Counted from the first letter of the stretch, positions 19,159 through 28,423 are shown. The stretch: 64,000 nt of DNA from Marinomonas arctica (GCF_003259225.1 NZ_QHJF01000010.1:141636-205635); one strand, 5' to 3'. Numbers and translations: made by a program. Notes: a model not told the origin generated them from the sequence alone.

Positions 19159-20445
19159 CTACAATAAACCGATGGCTAAAACAGGAAATGCGACAACGAG
19201 TGCCAGACGTAATAAGTCTGAAATAACGAACGGCATTACACCTTTATACATATCACCAATTGATATATGAGGCGCTACCGACTTTATTACGAATACGTTC
19301 ATTCCAACAGGAGGGGTAATCAAGCCAAGCTCTACGGTGATTACAGCCACAATACCAAACCAAATAGGGTCAAATCCCGCAGCGCTGACCAAAGGGTAGA
19401 CCACTGGTACCACCAACAACAGCATTGCAATGCTGTCCATTACGCACCCTAGTAACATAAACAAGATAAGCACGCACAATAGCACCATGTAAGGACTTAG
19501 GTGCAAACTGGCTACGAAATCCACCAGCGAAAAAGAAATACGTGACACAGATAAGAAATAACCAAAGATCTCAGCGCCGATAACCATAAAGAAAATCATC
19601 GCCGACATAACCAATGTCTCACCCACCGCTTCTTTAAACTGTAGCAACCCCATGCCTCTTGATAAAGCGATCAGCAAGGTCGCTCCTGCGCCTACGGCAG
19701 ACGCTTCAGTTGGTGTGAACCATCCCGTATAAATACCGCCAATGATAAATAAGAAGACCCCAGTAAAAGGCACTAAACCCTTTAAACCCAGTAACTTCTC
19801 TTTTAGCGTAGTGGCCTGACCTGGCTGAGCAATGTGAGGAAATAACGTGACTAGCACGGCTACTGTTAATCCGTACATCACTAACCCAAGCATCCCAGGT
19901 ATGATGCCCGCAATAAACATATCGCCAACTGATTGCTCGGTAATTAACGCGTATAGCAATAGGGCAATGGAAGGTGGAATCATAATCCCCAGCGTGCCGC
20001 CCGCAGCAAGTACGCCAGTGGCTAAAGTAGGGGCATAGCCGTTTTTCTCCATTTCCGGCAGTGCCACGCGGGACATACTGGCCGCCGTTGCCAAAGAGGA
20101 CCCTGAAATAGCGGAAAAAATTCCACAAGAAGTGACAGCAGCTAAGGCCATACCGCCGCGCCAGCTACCAAACATGGACTTTGCTCCTTGGAACAATTCT
20201 TGAGACATACCCGCTTTTGACGCAAACACCCCCATTAGAATAAACATAGGAATGGGGCTAAAACTGTAGTTAGACAGAGCTTCGAATGGACCGCTTGCGA
20301 GAATAGAAATAGCTGGATCAAACGCGACAATCCATCCGAAGCCAACGAATCCTACTAGCGCCATGGTCAACGCAATTGGTGCACGTAACACAATTAATAG
20401 CAACATAACGCCAATACAAATAAGACCGATAATTGAAGTGCTCAT
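19159..20445 (-). CDS. dctM: TRAP transporter large permease DctM
   Basis: A 428-residue membrane protein with about 12 helices, the DctM subunit of a tripartite ATP-independent periplasmic importer. Typical segments are SGSSLATAASMSRVALPEM and LGCVMDSIAMLLLVVPVVYP. It imports a carboxylate using a sodium gradient. Its start overlaps the dctQ stop by 4 bp (ATGA). The neighbourhood of mdlC and nitrilase genes suggests an aromatic or hydroxy acid such as mandelate as substrate, which is inference only. Confidence 0.92.
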   Translation of the reverse strand: MSTSIIGLICIGVMLLLIVLRAPIALTMALVGFVGFGWIVAFDPAISILASGPFEALSNYSFSPIPMFILMGVFASKAGMSQELFQGAKSMFGSWRGGMALAAVTSCGIFSAISGSSLATAASMSRVALPEMEKNGYAPTLATGVLAAGGTLGIMIPPSIALLLYALITEQSVGDMFIAGIIPGMLGLVMYGLTVAVLVTLFPHIAQPGQATTLKEKLLGLKGLVPFTGVFLFIIGGIYTGWFTPTEASAVGAGATLLIALSRGMGLLQFKEAVGETLVMSAMIFFMVIGAEIFGYFLSVSRISFSLVDFVASLHLSPYMVLLCVLILFMLLGCVMDSIAMLLLVVPVVYPLVSAAGFDPIWFGIVAVITVELGLITPPVGMNVFVIKSVAPHISIGDMYKGVMPFVISDLLRLALVVAFPVLAIGLL

Positions 20446-20951
20446 GACTTAGCTTTCCCACAAAATATTAATTGAAAAGAGTGGGTCGCAGCGGAAATAG
20501 CCAGCATAACGGTTGCAAAACACGCAATAGCATAAAAATAGGTCAATGGAATCATCAAATCCAAAGTGGTTTCATAAGTCGCTGCTGCTTCGTTAAAGTG
20601 GTGGTAAAAGCTATAACTCATCCCCACGCCCATGAGTCCAAAACAAAAGAGATAAACTCCTTCTAATGCTTGCTTAGTTCTTGGTTGTAGTCGCTCAGTA
20701 AACAAGTCAACGATGACCTGCGAGCGGCTCACTGAGTGAGGTAAAATGAAAAGCACTGTAAAAAGCAAACTGTATTGAACAATTTCAATACCGCCTAGGA
20801 AGGTTAAATCTACAGCGCCACCTGTCATTGTAAATACCCTTCTGGTGATTACATCAGCCAAAGTGACCGTCATCATTGCTATTAAGAATACACCGCCTAA
20901 TGAGTGCATGATGTGAGTAATTCGCTCTATTATTTGAACGATTAGTTTCAT
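20442..20951 (-). CDS. dctQ: TRAP transporter small permease DctQ
   Basis: A 169-residue protein with four hydrophobic helices and the conserved DVITRRVFTMTGG segment after helix 1, as in DctQ proteins. It forms the membrane complex with DctM. An AGGAGG ribosome site lies 7 bp upstream of the ATG. Unlike most TRAP operons, it is separated from the receptor gene by about 240 bp that hold a strong hairpin. Confidence 0.87.
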   Translation of the reverse strand: MKLIVQIIERITHIMHSLGGVFLIAMMTVTLADVITRRVFTMTGGAVDLTFLGGIEIVQYSLLFTVLFILPHSVSRSQVIVDLFTERLQPRTKQALEGVYLFCFGLMGVGMSYSFYHHFNEAAATYETTLDLMIPLTYFYAIACFATVMLAISAATHSFQLIFCGKAKS

Positions 20952-21006
20952 TAAATACCTCCTACTACTGCAGGGAAATTAAATGGATCTACGCAGAGGT
21001 AACAAA

Positions 21007-21045
21007 CCAACAATATAAGCATGAATCTTTAAATTATATTGTTGG
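21007..21045 (-). promoter_or_regulatory. Perfect hairpin between dctP and dctQ
   Basis: A 12-bp perfect stem CCAACAATATAA (21007-21018) / TTATATTGTTGG (21034-21045) with a 15-nt loop. On the minus strand it is followed by only a few T. It could be a leaky terminator or a 3'-end stabiliser that makes the receptor more abundant than the permeases. On the plus strand a longer T-run follows, but no gene is known to end there. Confidence 0.55.
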
Positions 21046-21190
21046 TCTTTATTTTTTCACTCGAACCTAGGGCTCCATAAAAATAGAGAAAAGTATGATA
21101 TTTATCCAAGGAATACGCTTATATAAAGTATTCATTTTAGGTAATACCTAAATAGATTTCTCTCTTTTTCTATATAAAAGATAAGCTAAT

Positions 21191-22210
21191 TTATGCCTTA
21201 CATTTATTAGTAAGCGACATTGCTTTTTTATAAACATCACGTGCTGTTGAACGTCCTTCTCCCTCAATGCGGTTTAGGTATGATTCAGTACCTTTTTGCA
21301 GTACTGCTCTCCATTCTGGATCTTTGAAGGGTTCATTTATTGTATGAATAACATCGCCTTGGTCTTTTGCTTCTTGAAGACCTTCTTTATCTAGTTGATG
21401 AAATACATTTGCAGCTTTCATGGACCATTTCATGCCGCTATTTTGATCAATGATTTTTTTTATTTCGGGTGATAAACGAGCATAAGCCCCCTTGTTCATA
21501 GTGACTGCAAAAAGCCCGCTGGCATAGGGAATCTGTAAATGATAATTCACTAATTCATTCACTCGAAAGACTTTCATTGCTTCAAAAGGGAAACTTAAGC
21601 CGTCAATGACGCCTCGCTCAAGCGATGGATAAATATCTGGTGCGGACATACCAACTGGAGAAGCTCCCATTTGGACTAACATCTCTCCACCTACTGCATT
21701 AGGGCGACGGATTTTCAGGCCTTCAAAATCACTTGGTTTCTGAATATCTTTGTCTCTTGTGTGAAGATAGGCTGGACCAGTGGTAAATAAGAAAAGGATA
21801 TGGCTATCATCGTATTCTTGGCGAATGTCCCCTTCATCATAAAGGGTTTGAAAAATGCACGCGCCTTGAAGTGCCGATGAGGAGACACCAGGTAGTTGAA
21901 CTATTTCTGATAATGGGAATCGTCCAGCACTATAGCCTTGAACGACCGCACTGACATCTGCCAAGCCGTTGACTGCACCATCGTATGCTTTGTTGGCTTT
22001 AACAAGCGTTTGAGAAGGGTACATCTCAACTTTTAGTTCGCCATTGGATTCTTTCATAACTGTTTTAGCCCACTCATCAAACAATTTAGTTTGAACGTCG
22101 GAGGTTGCTGGCCATATGTGTGCAAAACGAATGGTTGTTTCTGCCAAAACAGAGGCAGAGGCGAGAGAAAGAGATGCGGCTACTAGACAGTTTTGAACTA
22201 TGTTTTTCAT
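21191..22210 (-). CDS. dctP: TRAP transporter substrate-binding protein DctP
   Basis: A 339-residue periplasmic receptor with a Sec signal peptide (residues 1-24, MKNIVQNCLVAASLSLASAS, cut near VLA-ET). The mature protein has typical DctP segments (FAHIWPATSDVQ, LKIRRPNAVGG with the ligand-binding arginine, and ERGVIDGLSFPFEA). The start at 22210 is chosen because GAGG lies 6-7 bp before it. An ATG 12 bp upstream is possible. It is the first gene of the dctPQM set, transcribed away from the nitrilase gene. The ligand is probably a monocarboxylate. Its identity is not visible. Confidence 0.88.
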   Translation of the reverse strand: MKNIVQNCLVAASLSLASASVLAETTIRFAHIWPATSDVQTKLFDEWAKTVMKESNGELKVEMYPSQTLVKANKAYDGAVNGLADVSAVVQGYSAGRFPLSEIVQLPGVSSSALQGACIFQTLYDEGDIRQEYDDSHILFLFTTGPAYLHTRDKDIQKPSDFEGLKIRRPNAVGGEMLVQMGASPVGMSAPDIYPSLERGVIDGLSFPFEAMKVFRVNELVNYHLQIPYASGLFAVTMNKGAYARLSPEIKKIIDQNSGMKWSMKAANVFHQLDKEGLQEAKDQGDVIHTINEPFKDPEWRAVLQKGTESYLNRIEGEGRSTARDVYKKAMSLTNKCKA

Positions 22211-22893
22211 TTTTTGCCTCATAATTACTATTGTTTTTATTAGTTAATTTGAATGCTCTAAAATTGATATTTATTAGTAAATTCAACTCGTAACAACGAT
22301 ATCCCTTATGTTTAAATTAAACAAATCAATATTATCTCTAACAAAAATAGATACTATTTATTATGATTCTAGGCGATAGACTACCTTCAATAATGTAGAT
22401 AGCAGCTTATGAGCAAACTTGGTAGTTTTCTGAGCATCTTCCGCACTCTATTCGCTTCTACAGTCAGTGATTTAAGTTGGGCTTTACTTCTATTTGGGTG
22501 CTTATTCCAACTTTCGTTAATTTAGAGGTTACTTAAGTGTAAACAAATGTGATGGGACATCGGCTATTCGGCTATTACCTGGTTTTTGGGTTGAAGGGCT
22601 AAACTTGATTTTCAGACTATTCTCAAGTGAGTCTCTGAATTATTTATCCAAGTAAAGAACTCTTCACGTTTTAGAGGGGGAATTCTTAAAAAAATATATA
22701 GTTTAAGGAGAGAATATTAATATTATTGAAAAGGTATGCTGGTGTTTATTAAATCTATGTAATCTAATAGTCACGCTTGATTTCTAATAGAATTTTGCGT
22801 GTCAAAAAGTCCAACCTTTTATTCCTAATTTTACCACTCGTTTTATTTAAAAAAGATTAACCTCTAACTTGTTTGAAATAAGTGAGGTTGATT
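22211..22893. other. Large divergent intergenic region, dctP / nitrilase
   Basis: This 683-bp AT-rich region must hold the promoters of both dctP and the plus-strand nitrilase. It contains an 8-bp tandem CGGCTATT (near 22562-22577) and a 38-codon plus-strand frame at 22409-22525 without a convincing ribosome site. I could not assign promoters. No sigma-54 motif was seen. Confidence 0.5.
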
Positions 22894-23913
22894 ATGCTAA
22901 CTCAATATAAAGTGGCGGCGGTTCAAGCCGCGCCAGAATTTCTAAACTTAGATGCTGGTATTCAGAAAACCATTCGATTTATTAAAGAAGCCTCGAAGGC
23001 TGGCGCTAAGCTCGTTGCCTTTCCTGAGCTGTGGCTAACTGGGTACCCATGGTGGATTTGGCTTGATACTCCTGCTGCCGCTGTGGCTTCTGGTTTCATT
23101 TCTCGTTATTACAAAAATTCCCTTTCTTATGATGATCCCCGTGCAAAATTAGTCAGCGATGCCGCGCGTGAATACAATATTAATGTTGTGTTGGGCTTGT
23201 CTGAGAGGGAAAACGGCTCGCTTTATATTGCTCAGTGGTTGATCAACAGTCAAGGCGAGACCATTGCTCAGCGTCGTAAATTAAAACCGACTCATGTTGA
23301 ACGCACCGTTTTTGGTGAGGGTGATGGTAGTGATATGGCAGTTCACGATAGCGAGCTGGGTCGATTAGGTGCTCTAAACTGCTGGGAGCATGTCCTACCT
23401 TTGAACAAATTCATCATGTTTTCTCAAAATGAGCAGATTCATGTGGCGTCTTGGCCCAGTTTTACCACCTATGAATTTTCAAGTGGCATGGGTTGGGAAG
23501 TCAATAATGCCGTGTCCCGTAGCTATGCCGTCGAAGGCGCTTGTTACGTCATAGCGCCATCTGCCGTGTTATCACAAATCATGTTGGATGAGCTATGTGA
23601 TAAGCCCGAAAAGCATGAGCTGATCAGCGTTGGAGGCGGTCATAGCGTGATTTACGGCCCCAGCGGCGAGGCACTGTGTGAAAAATTGGACCCAACTGAA
23701 GAAGGTATTTTATACGCCGAAGTTGATCTAGATACGGTTGATATCTGCAAACATTTTTTAGATTGTGCTGGCCACTATTCTCGACCAGACGTATATCAGC
23801 TTGTTTTTGATGGCAGACGTAAACGCATTGTTGCAGATGAAACAAAAGAAGTTATATCGATGAAAGCAGAAGAACAAGAAGGTGAAAGTCTCTACGAAAG
23901 CACAGAGGAATAA
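22894..23913 (+). CDS. Arylacetonitrilase-like nitrilase
   Basis: A 339-residue nitrilase. Triad: E45 (VAFPELWLTGYPWW), K129 (QRRKLKPTHVERTVFG) and C163 (GALNCWEHVLPLNK). The aromatic-rich GYPWWIWL segment after the glutamate is typical of classical aliphatic/arylacetonitrile nitrilases. The start at 22894 has GAGG 6 bp upstream. A GTG at 22882 would place the ribosome site inside the gene. The C-terminal tail is acidic. Its position near mdlC suggests mandelonitrile or phenylacetonitrile as substrate (inference). It is followed by an MFS transporter gene 71 bp downstream. Confidence 0.88.
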   Translation: MLTQYKVAAVQAAPEFLNLDAGIQKTIRFIKEASKAGAKLVAFPELWLTGYPWWIWLDTPAAAVASGFISRYYKNSLSYDDPRAKLVSDAAREYNINVVLGLSERENGSLYIAQWLINSQGETIAQRRKLKPTHVERTVFGEGDGSDMAVHDSELGRLGALNCWEHVLPLNKFIMFSQNEQIHVASWPSFTTYEFSSGMGWEVNNAVSRSYAVEGACYVIAPSAVLSQIMLDELCDKPEKHELISVGGGHSVIYGPSGEALCEKLDPTEEGILYAEVDLDTVDICKHFLDCAGHYSRPDVYQLVFDGRRKRIVADETKEVISMKAEEQEGESLYESTEE

Positions 23914-23984
23914 AAATTCTTGTACTGAAAGTAATAAAATAATAACGGATCTATTTAATAGTTCAGAACTAAAAGGAACGCAAA

Positions 23985-25211
23985 ATGAAAATCATGAGTA
24001 GAGAGAACTCAATCTTAGCTATTATGGGATTGACGTTCGGTTTTGTATTTGTTGATAGGTTATCCATCAATTTTTTGATGCCATTTATCACTCAAGAACT
24101 GGATATTAATAACTCCCAAATTGGCCTTTTGGCGTCGGCGCTGGCCATGTCTTGGGCGATTTCAGGATTTGTGTTAAGTAACTTTTGCACGAGGTTTGGA
24201 CGTCGGGTAGAAGTCTTGGTTGTATCTGTTATTTTGTTTTCCCTTTTTACCCTGCTGTCATCGATTGCTGCTAGCTTTATGATGCTGCTAATTGTACGGA
24301 TTTTAATGGGCATTGCTGAGGGTCCTGTATTGCCGATTGCTCAATCTATCTTGCTTGAAGAGTCTTCCGAAAAACGCCGTGGTTTTAATATGGGCTTTGT
24401 ACAAAATGCTGCGAGCAATCTTTTAGGCTCTGTTATCGCGCCGGTTGTATTGATTTACGTCGCAGAAGCTTATGGCTGGCGTCAGGCTTTTATTGTAGCT
24501 GGCGTGCCCGGTCTGGTAGTGGCATTTCTGATTTTTAAATATATCAAGTTGCCGCCTCACACCCCAGTTGTAAAAGTAAAAAATACCGATGCAAAGGCCT
24601 TTAGTTTAGAGCAATTGCTGCATAATAAAAACGTGATGGTGAGTATTAGCCTGTCTTGCTTAATGGTGGCGTGGATGTTCTCACAATTGACTTTTATCCC
24701 TGTGTATTTGACTAAGGTGGTTGGATATAGCTCATTTCAGATGGGCAGTGTCATGAGTGTGTTAGGTGTATCGGCGGTTATTTCTGGTTTGTTGGTTCCT
24801 CTTTTATCTGACATGTTTGGCAGGGCTCGCGTTTTTCGTCTGTTTGCCTTGATTGCTCTGTTGTGTCCATTAAGCGTTTTGTATATGGCAGAGAGCCAAG
24901 CCTACATGATGATCAGTTTATTTTTGTTTTATTTTGGATTAGGAGCCATTCCTATTGTTATGGCGACTGTTCCATCAGAAAGTGTGCCTCGTCAATATGT
25001 GGTTGGAACGCTGGGTCTTGTGATGGGTATCACCGAACTGATGGGGGGGTTCTTAGGACCTTCTATTAGTGGGGTGTTGGCTGATATGTATGGTTTGGTT
25101 GCACCGTTTTACTTTGCGGCAGCCTTGGCTGGTCTGGCTTTTCTTGGCTCCTTTATGTTGTTAGAAACCTCACCCAAGTTTGGCAAAGTGGACATGGCGG
25201 CTAGTGCATAG
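23985..25211 (+). CDS. MFS transporter
   Basis: A 408-residue 12-helix permease of the major facilitator superfamily (anion:cation or aromatic acid symporter type). Visible features are the FVFVDRLSINFLMPF first helix, the GRRVEVL loop 2-3 region and RILMGIAEGPVLPIAQS. AAAGGA lies about 10 bp before the ATG. It probably carries the nitrilase substrate or product across the inner membrane. It is co-directional with the nitrilase gene and may share its transcript. Confidence 0.8.
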   Translation: MKIMSRENSILAIMGLTFGFVFVDRLSINFLMPFITQELDINNSQIGLLASALAMSWAISGFVLSNFCTRFGRRVEVLVVSVILFSLFTLLSSIAASFMMLLIVRILMGIAEGPVLPIAQSILLEESSEKRRGFNMGFVQNAASNLLGSVIAPVVLIYVAEAYGWRQAFIVAGVPGLVVAFLIFKYIKLPPHTPVVKVKNTDAKAFSLEQLLHNKNVMVSISLSCLMVAWMFSQLTFIPVYLTKVVGYSSFQMGSVMSVLGVSAVISGLLVPLLSDMFGRARVFRLFALIALLCPLSVLYMAESQAYMMISLFLFYFGLGAIPIVMATVPSESVPRQYVVGTLGLVMGITELMGGFLGPSISGVLADMYGLVAPFYFAAALAGLAFLGSFMLLETSPKFGKVDMAASA

Positions 25212-25239
25212 CGTCACAAGAGTAACACTATAAATTTAA

Positions 25240-25274
25240 GCGCTTTCCTTGGTTGTATTGTCAAGCGAAAGCGC
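25240..25274 (+). promoter_or_regulatory. Inverted repeat between the two transporter genes
   Basis: GCGCTTTC (25240-25247) pairs with GAAAGCGC (25267-25274), and an inner CTTG/CAAG extends the stem with a one-base bulge. The T-run behind it is weak. It could be an attenuator, a poor terminator or an operator for the downstream transporter gene. Confidence 0.4.
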
Positions 25275-25334
25275 CCTTGGTTTAATATTTTCCTGCAATT
25301 ATTAGTGGGGAAAGCAAGAGAATTGGGGACACAT

Positions 25335-26693
25335 ATGGGCATGCAATCAAGCCTTGGAACGGATCATATACCATTAAAAAACCGTATAGGTTATGGGGTA
25401 GGAGATTTGGCCAGTAATATTATTTTTACGGGCTTTTCTTTCTTTTTAGTATATTTTTATACCGATATCGTCAGTATCCCAGTTGCTATTGTGGGTACTG
25501 TGATGCTGGTCTCACGCATCTTTGATGGTGTAACGGATATAATTATGGGTATTGTCGTGGATAGAACCAAGAGTCGCTTTGGTAAGGCGAGACCTTGGTT
25601 GCTTTGGATGGCAATTCCTTTTGGCGTGTCTGCTGCTTTGGTCTTTTTTGTTCCAGAATCAGACAGTTTAACGCTGCAAGTTGCGTATATTTTTATCACC
25701 TATAACTTAGTGAGTTTGTGCTATACCGCCATTAACATTCCTTACGGTGTTTTAAATTCCCTGATCACCAATAATCCATACCAGCGATCTCTGCTGAATA
25801 TTGCTCGTGCTTTTATGGCTAATATTGGTGTGATTGCGGTAGGGCAATTGGTGATGCCACTGGTGAACTTTTTTGGTGGTGGAAAAGAAGGCTGGCAATA
25901 CACCTTTATTATTTTAAGTATTGTAAGCGCTATATTATTCTTGATTACGTTTTTGTCTTCCAAGGAAAACGTAAAGGCACAAAGTCCTCAGCAACATAAT
26001 TTAAAACCGGCCCTTGGTGCTTTGGTTCGTAATAAATATTGGTGGTTAGCGCTTTTGTTTGGTACATTATTTTTTGTGATTATAGGATTAACTTTTAACT
26101 CACCAGTCTATTATGCAAAATACATACTGAAAGACCCCAGTATCATAGGCACAATCATTATGTGCCTTATCATTCCCCAATTTCCAACGTTGTTTTTAAT
26201 GCCCAAGATAGTAAAGTGTTGGGGTAAGCGTTTGACCTGTCAGTTTGGTTTGGTCTGTTTGGCTATCAGCTATCTATTAATTCAAATAGACCCTTATAAT
26301 GTGGATTTAGTGTTGGCGGCTAATGTGATTAAAGGTATTGGTATTGCGCCCTTGATAGGTTCTTTCTTTGCGATTTTGGCCGACACTGTAGAATACGGTG
26401 AGTGGAAAACAGGACAACGAACAGAAGGTTTAGTGTATTCAGCGGGTAGCTTTGGCTCTAAGGTTGGTGTGGGTTTAGGAACGGCAATGGTAGGCTGGAT
26501 ATTAGGGGCAGGGGATTATGTTGGCTCCTTAGAAGTTCAACCAGACAGCGCACTCAATGCCATTTTATCTGTTTCTATTTGGTATCCATTGATGGTGGCG
26601 ATTTTGGCCTTTATCGTGCTGTGCTTTTATCATCTGGATAAAATTTCCCCAACTATTTTAGACGATTTAGAAAACGAAAAAAGAGCTGTTTAA
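25335..26693 (+). CDS. GPH-family cation symporter (MelB-like)
   Basis: A 452-residue permease of the glycoside-pentoside-hexuronide:cation symporter family. Family marks are GYGVGDLASNIIF at the start, the SRIFDGVTDIIMG helix and DRTKSRFGKARPWLLW. The C-terminal half keeps the GEWKTGQRTEGLVYS motif. It normally imports glycosides or uronides with Na+ or H+. The start is uncertain: GTG 25305, ATG 25335 or ATG 25341. I prefer 25335, which follows GGGGA. Next to a nitrilase it might take up a cyanogenic or aryl glycoside, but this is a guess. A terminator follows. Confidence 0.8.
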   Translation: MGMQSSLGTDHIPLKNRIGYGVGDLASNIIFTGFSFFLVYFYTDIVSIPVAIVGTVMLVSRIFDGVTDIIMGIVVDRTKSRFGKARPWLLWMAIPFGVSAALVFFVPESDSLTLQVAYIFITYNLVSLCYTAINIPYGVLNSLITNNPYQRSLLNIARAFMANIGVIAVGQLVMPLVNFFGGGKEGWQYTFIILSIVSAILFLITFLSSKENVKAQSPQQHNLKPALGALVRNKYWWLALLFGTLFFVIIGLTFNSPVYYAKYILKDPSIIGTIIMCLIIPQFPTLFLMPKIVKCWGKRLTCQFGLVCLAISYLLIQIDPYNVDLVLAANVIKGIGIAPLIGSFFAILADTVEYGEWKTGQRTEGLVYSAGSFGSKVGVGLGTAMVGWILGAGDYVGSLEVQPDSALNAILSVSIWYPLMVAILAFIVLCFYHLDKISPTILDDLENEKRAV

Positions 26694-26720
26694 CTATTAT
26701 TTTGTTACCAAATTTACGAA

Positions 26721-26747
26721 AAGACACCTTTGATAGGTGTCTTTTTT
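26721..26747 (+). terminator. Rho-independent terminator
   Basis: Stem AAGACACCT (26721-26729) / AGGTGTCTT (26735-26743) with loop TTGAT and a T-run. It ends the nitrilase-transporter group. Confidence 0.88.
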
Positions 26748-26813
26748 GTTTATAAAAGTACTTTATTCGCCCTTTAATAAACACACTATCAAAACTAGAG
26801 GGAGTGGATGCCT

Positions 26814-27761
26814 CTAGTTAGTCGTTCCCTGTTGTCGCATGTTGGCAATGTCTTGTTCTGAATAGCCAAGTTCTTTGAGTAGTTCTATGCTTTGTGCACC
26901 AATTGGCTGAGGGGCTGTGTTCACTTGTGCAGGGCTGCTGGATAAATTAAACGCAGACACTGGCACCTTTAAGCCATTTACTTGGCTGTTTGGGTCATTC
27001 AGCGTTTGTATCGCATTACGAGCGGCGACTTGTGGATCGGCAAGAGCTTCTTCCATGCGACGAATTCGAGAGGCTGGAACGCGTTTTTCGTTTAGAAACG
27101 TTTCCCAATAATCGGCTGTTTGGGTTTTGATGATACTGGCTAGCGTTGCTGCTTCTTCGGCATGGCCGTCTAAGCGCTGGTTATTGTTAGTTTTGATCAT
27201 ATCTTCACGTTCAAGAGCGATCCATAAGGCTTTTTGCTGGGCTAAGTTTGATGCGGCAATCATCAGCGGAGCGTCTGCCGCTTCATAACAACCAATGGAG
27301 GCAAAAGGAAATACATTGCCTTTTTGTTCTGGGTGCTTTCCATTCCACATGTAGCTGGTTAGGTGGGAACTATAGAGGATCATCGCCACGTCAAGCATGG
27401 ATACATCAATAAATTGGCCTTTACCGCCTTCTCTTTCTCTTTGAAAAAGTGCCGTTGAAATAGCAAACGCAGCGGTGGTGCCAGTGGCATAATCTACCAC
27501 AGGTGCGCCGCTTTTTAATGGTCTGCCATCGCCGTGACCTGTCATGGCCATCATGCCAGAAAAACTTTGAATGACGTTGTCATAAGCGGTTTGTTCTCGA
27601 CGTGGGCCGTTTGAGCCGAATGCAGAAATAGAGCAGTAAATCAGCTTTGGATTCAGTTTAGACATCTCTTCATAACCTAAACCAAGGGCGTCAAAAGCAC
27701 CTGGACGATAGTTTTCAACAAACACATCGGCAGAACCGCCAGCTTTGGTGTGCATGATCAT
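26814..27761 (-). pseudogene. 5'-truncated class III CoA-transferase (CaiB/BaiF)
   Basis: Codes for 315 residues of a family III CoA-transferase. It begins at the conserved SADVFVENYRPGAFDALG segment and runs to a normal C-terminus. Complete members have about 390 residues, so roughly the first 75-80 are missing, including part of the CoA-binding fold. The presumed catalytic aspartate is kept (IDVSMLDVAMILY). The codons before ADVF read as the start of a TctC receptor instead (separate entry). It may be translated from the ATG at 27761, but it is probably not a working enzyme. Confidence 0.75.
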
Positions 27762-27793
27762 CTTTACAGGGCCCGTAGGCCAATCACTTTCTG
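27738..27793 (-). pseudogene. TctC receptor fragment fused to the CoA-transferase
   Basis: Read on the minus strand, the codons from 27793 down give PESDWPTGPVKMIMHTKAGG, which looks like the mature N-terminus of a tripartite tricarboxylate receptor (pattern WPxxPVKMI...AGGSADV). It is in frame with the CoA-transferase, and the join falls in a stretch (GGSADVF) that both families can have. The other side is cut by the end of an IS66-type element at 27794. Confidence 0.55.
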
Positions 27794-28138
27794 GTAAGCG
27801 TCCGGCGATCCCACCTAGCCTAGCTTAACGTTCCAAGGCAGCAGATCCTCTATTGTCTTTTTGGCAGTTTTTCAAACAGTCTGACGAGGTAATTGTAAGG
27901 GATAAGCCCATTTGCTTTGGCTGTTTCGATGAGGCTGTAGAGCATCGCACTCGCCTTGGCACAGTTTTCCGTATTTGAGAAGAGCCAGTTTTTACGCCCA
28001 ATAACGAAGGGCTTTATGGCCCACAGATCAGGATCACAGGTAAAGAATCGCTGGTATTGAACATAGTGATGACTCCAAAAATCACAACTATGTCGGATGG
28101 AAAAAGCTAAATTAAGGTGCTATTCCCCAGACGCTTAT
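27794..28138 (-). mobile_element. Internally deleted IS66-family element (345 bp)
   Basis: Both ends carry an IS66-type terminal repeat: GTAAGCGTCCGGCGA starting at 27794, and on the other strand ATAAGCGTCTGGGGA starting at 28138. Between them the minus strand first codes the possible start of TnpB (MFNTSDSLPVILICGP). It then jumps to the C-terminal part of the TnpC transposase (IKPFVIGRKNWLFSNTENCA, then LIETAKANGLIPYNYL). A one-base loss in an A-run (27858-27862) breaks the last codons, and the original stop lies at 27815-27817. No matching 8-bp target duplication is seen (ACTTTCTG left, ACCGCAAG right). The element cannot move by itself. Confidence 0.8.
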
Positions 28139-28423
28139 ACCGCAAGACAGGATATGTCTAAGAGAATTTTTGTACACAGCACTACTATGTCATTTGTGGA
28201 AGAGTGTGATAGTCACACAGAAGACGCCAAAATCTACGTAACGATTATTCACCTCGCACGAAGTTTGGAACTCGGAATCGTTGCTGAGGGTGTTGAAACC
28301 GCTCAGCAAGCCGACATGTTACAGTCATGAGGTTGCGAAGTTTTTCAAGGCTACTATTTCTATAAGCCCATGAAAAGCAGTGAGGTCGCTCTATTGCTTA
28401 GCGAGGAGTGTGTGGAGGCTTAG
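28139..28423 (+). pseudogene. EAL-domain (c-di-GMP phosphodiesterase) 3' fragment
   Basis: The C-terminal part of an EAL domain: LARSLELGIVAEGVETAQQA, an internal TGA at 28328-28330 where the family has a codon such as TTG, then GCEVFQGYYFYKPM and a stop at 28421-28423. The catalytic N-terminal part is missing. It starts at the end of the IS66-type element, and its last 26 bp overlap the end of mnhG on the other strand. Confidence 0.75.

Noticed and set aside
22409..22525. 38-codon hydrophobic frame in the dctP/nitrilase spacer
   Set aside because: No ribosome site, no family resemblance, and short enough to occur by chance in AT-rich DNA.
27794..28138. A functional transposase gene
   Set aside because: Only the last part of TnpC and a few TnpB codons remain, and the tail has a frameshift.
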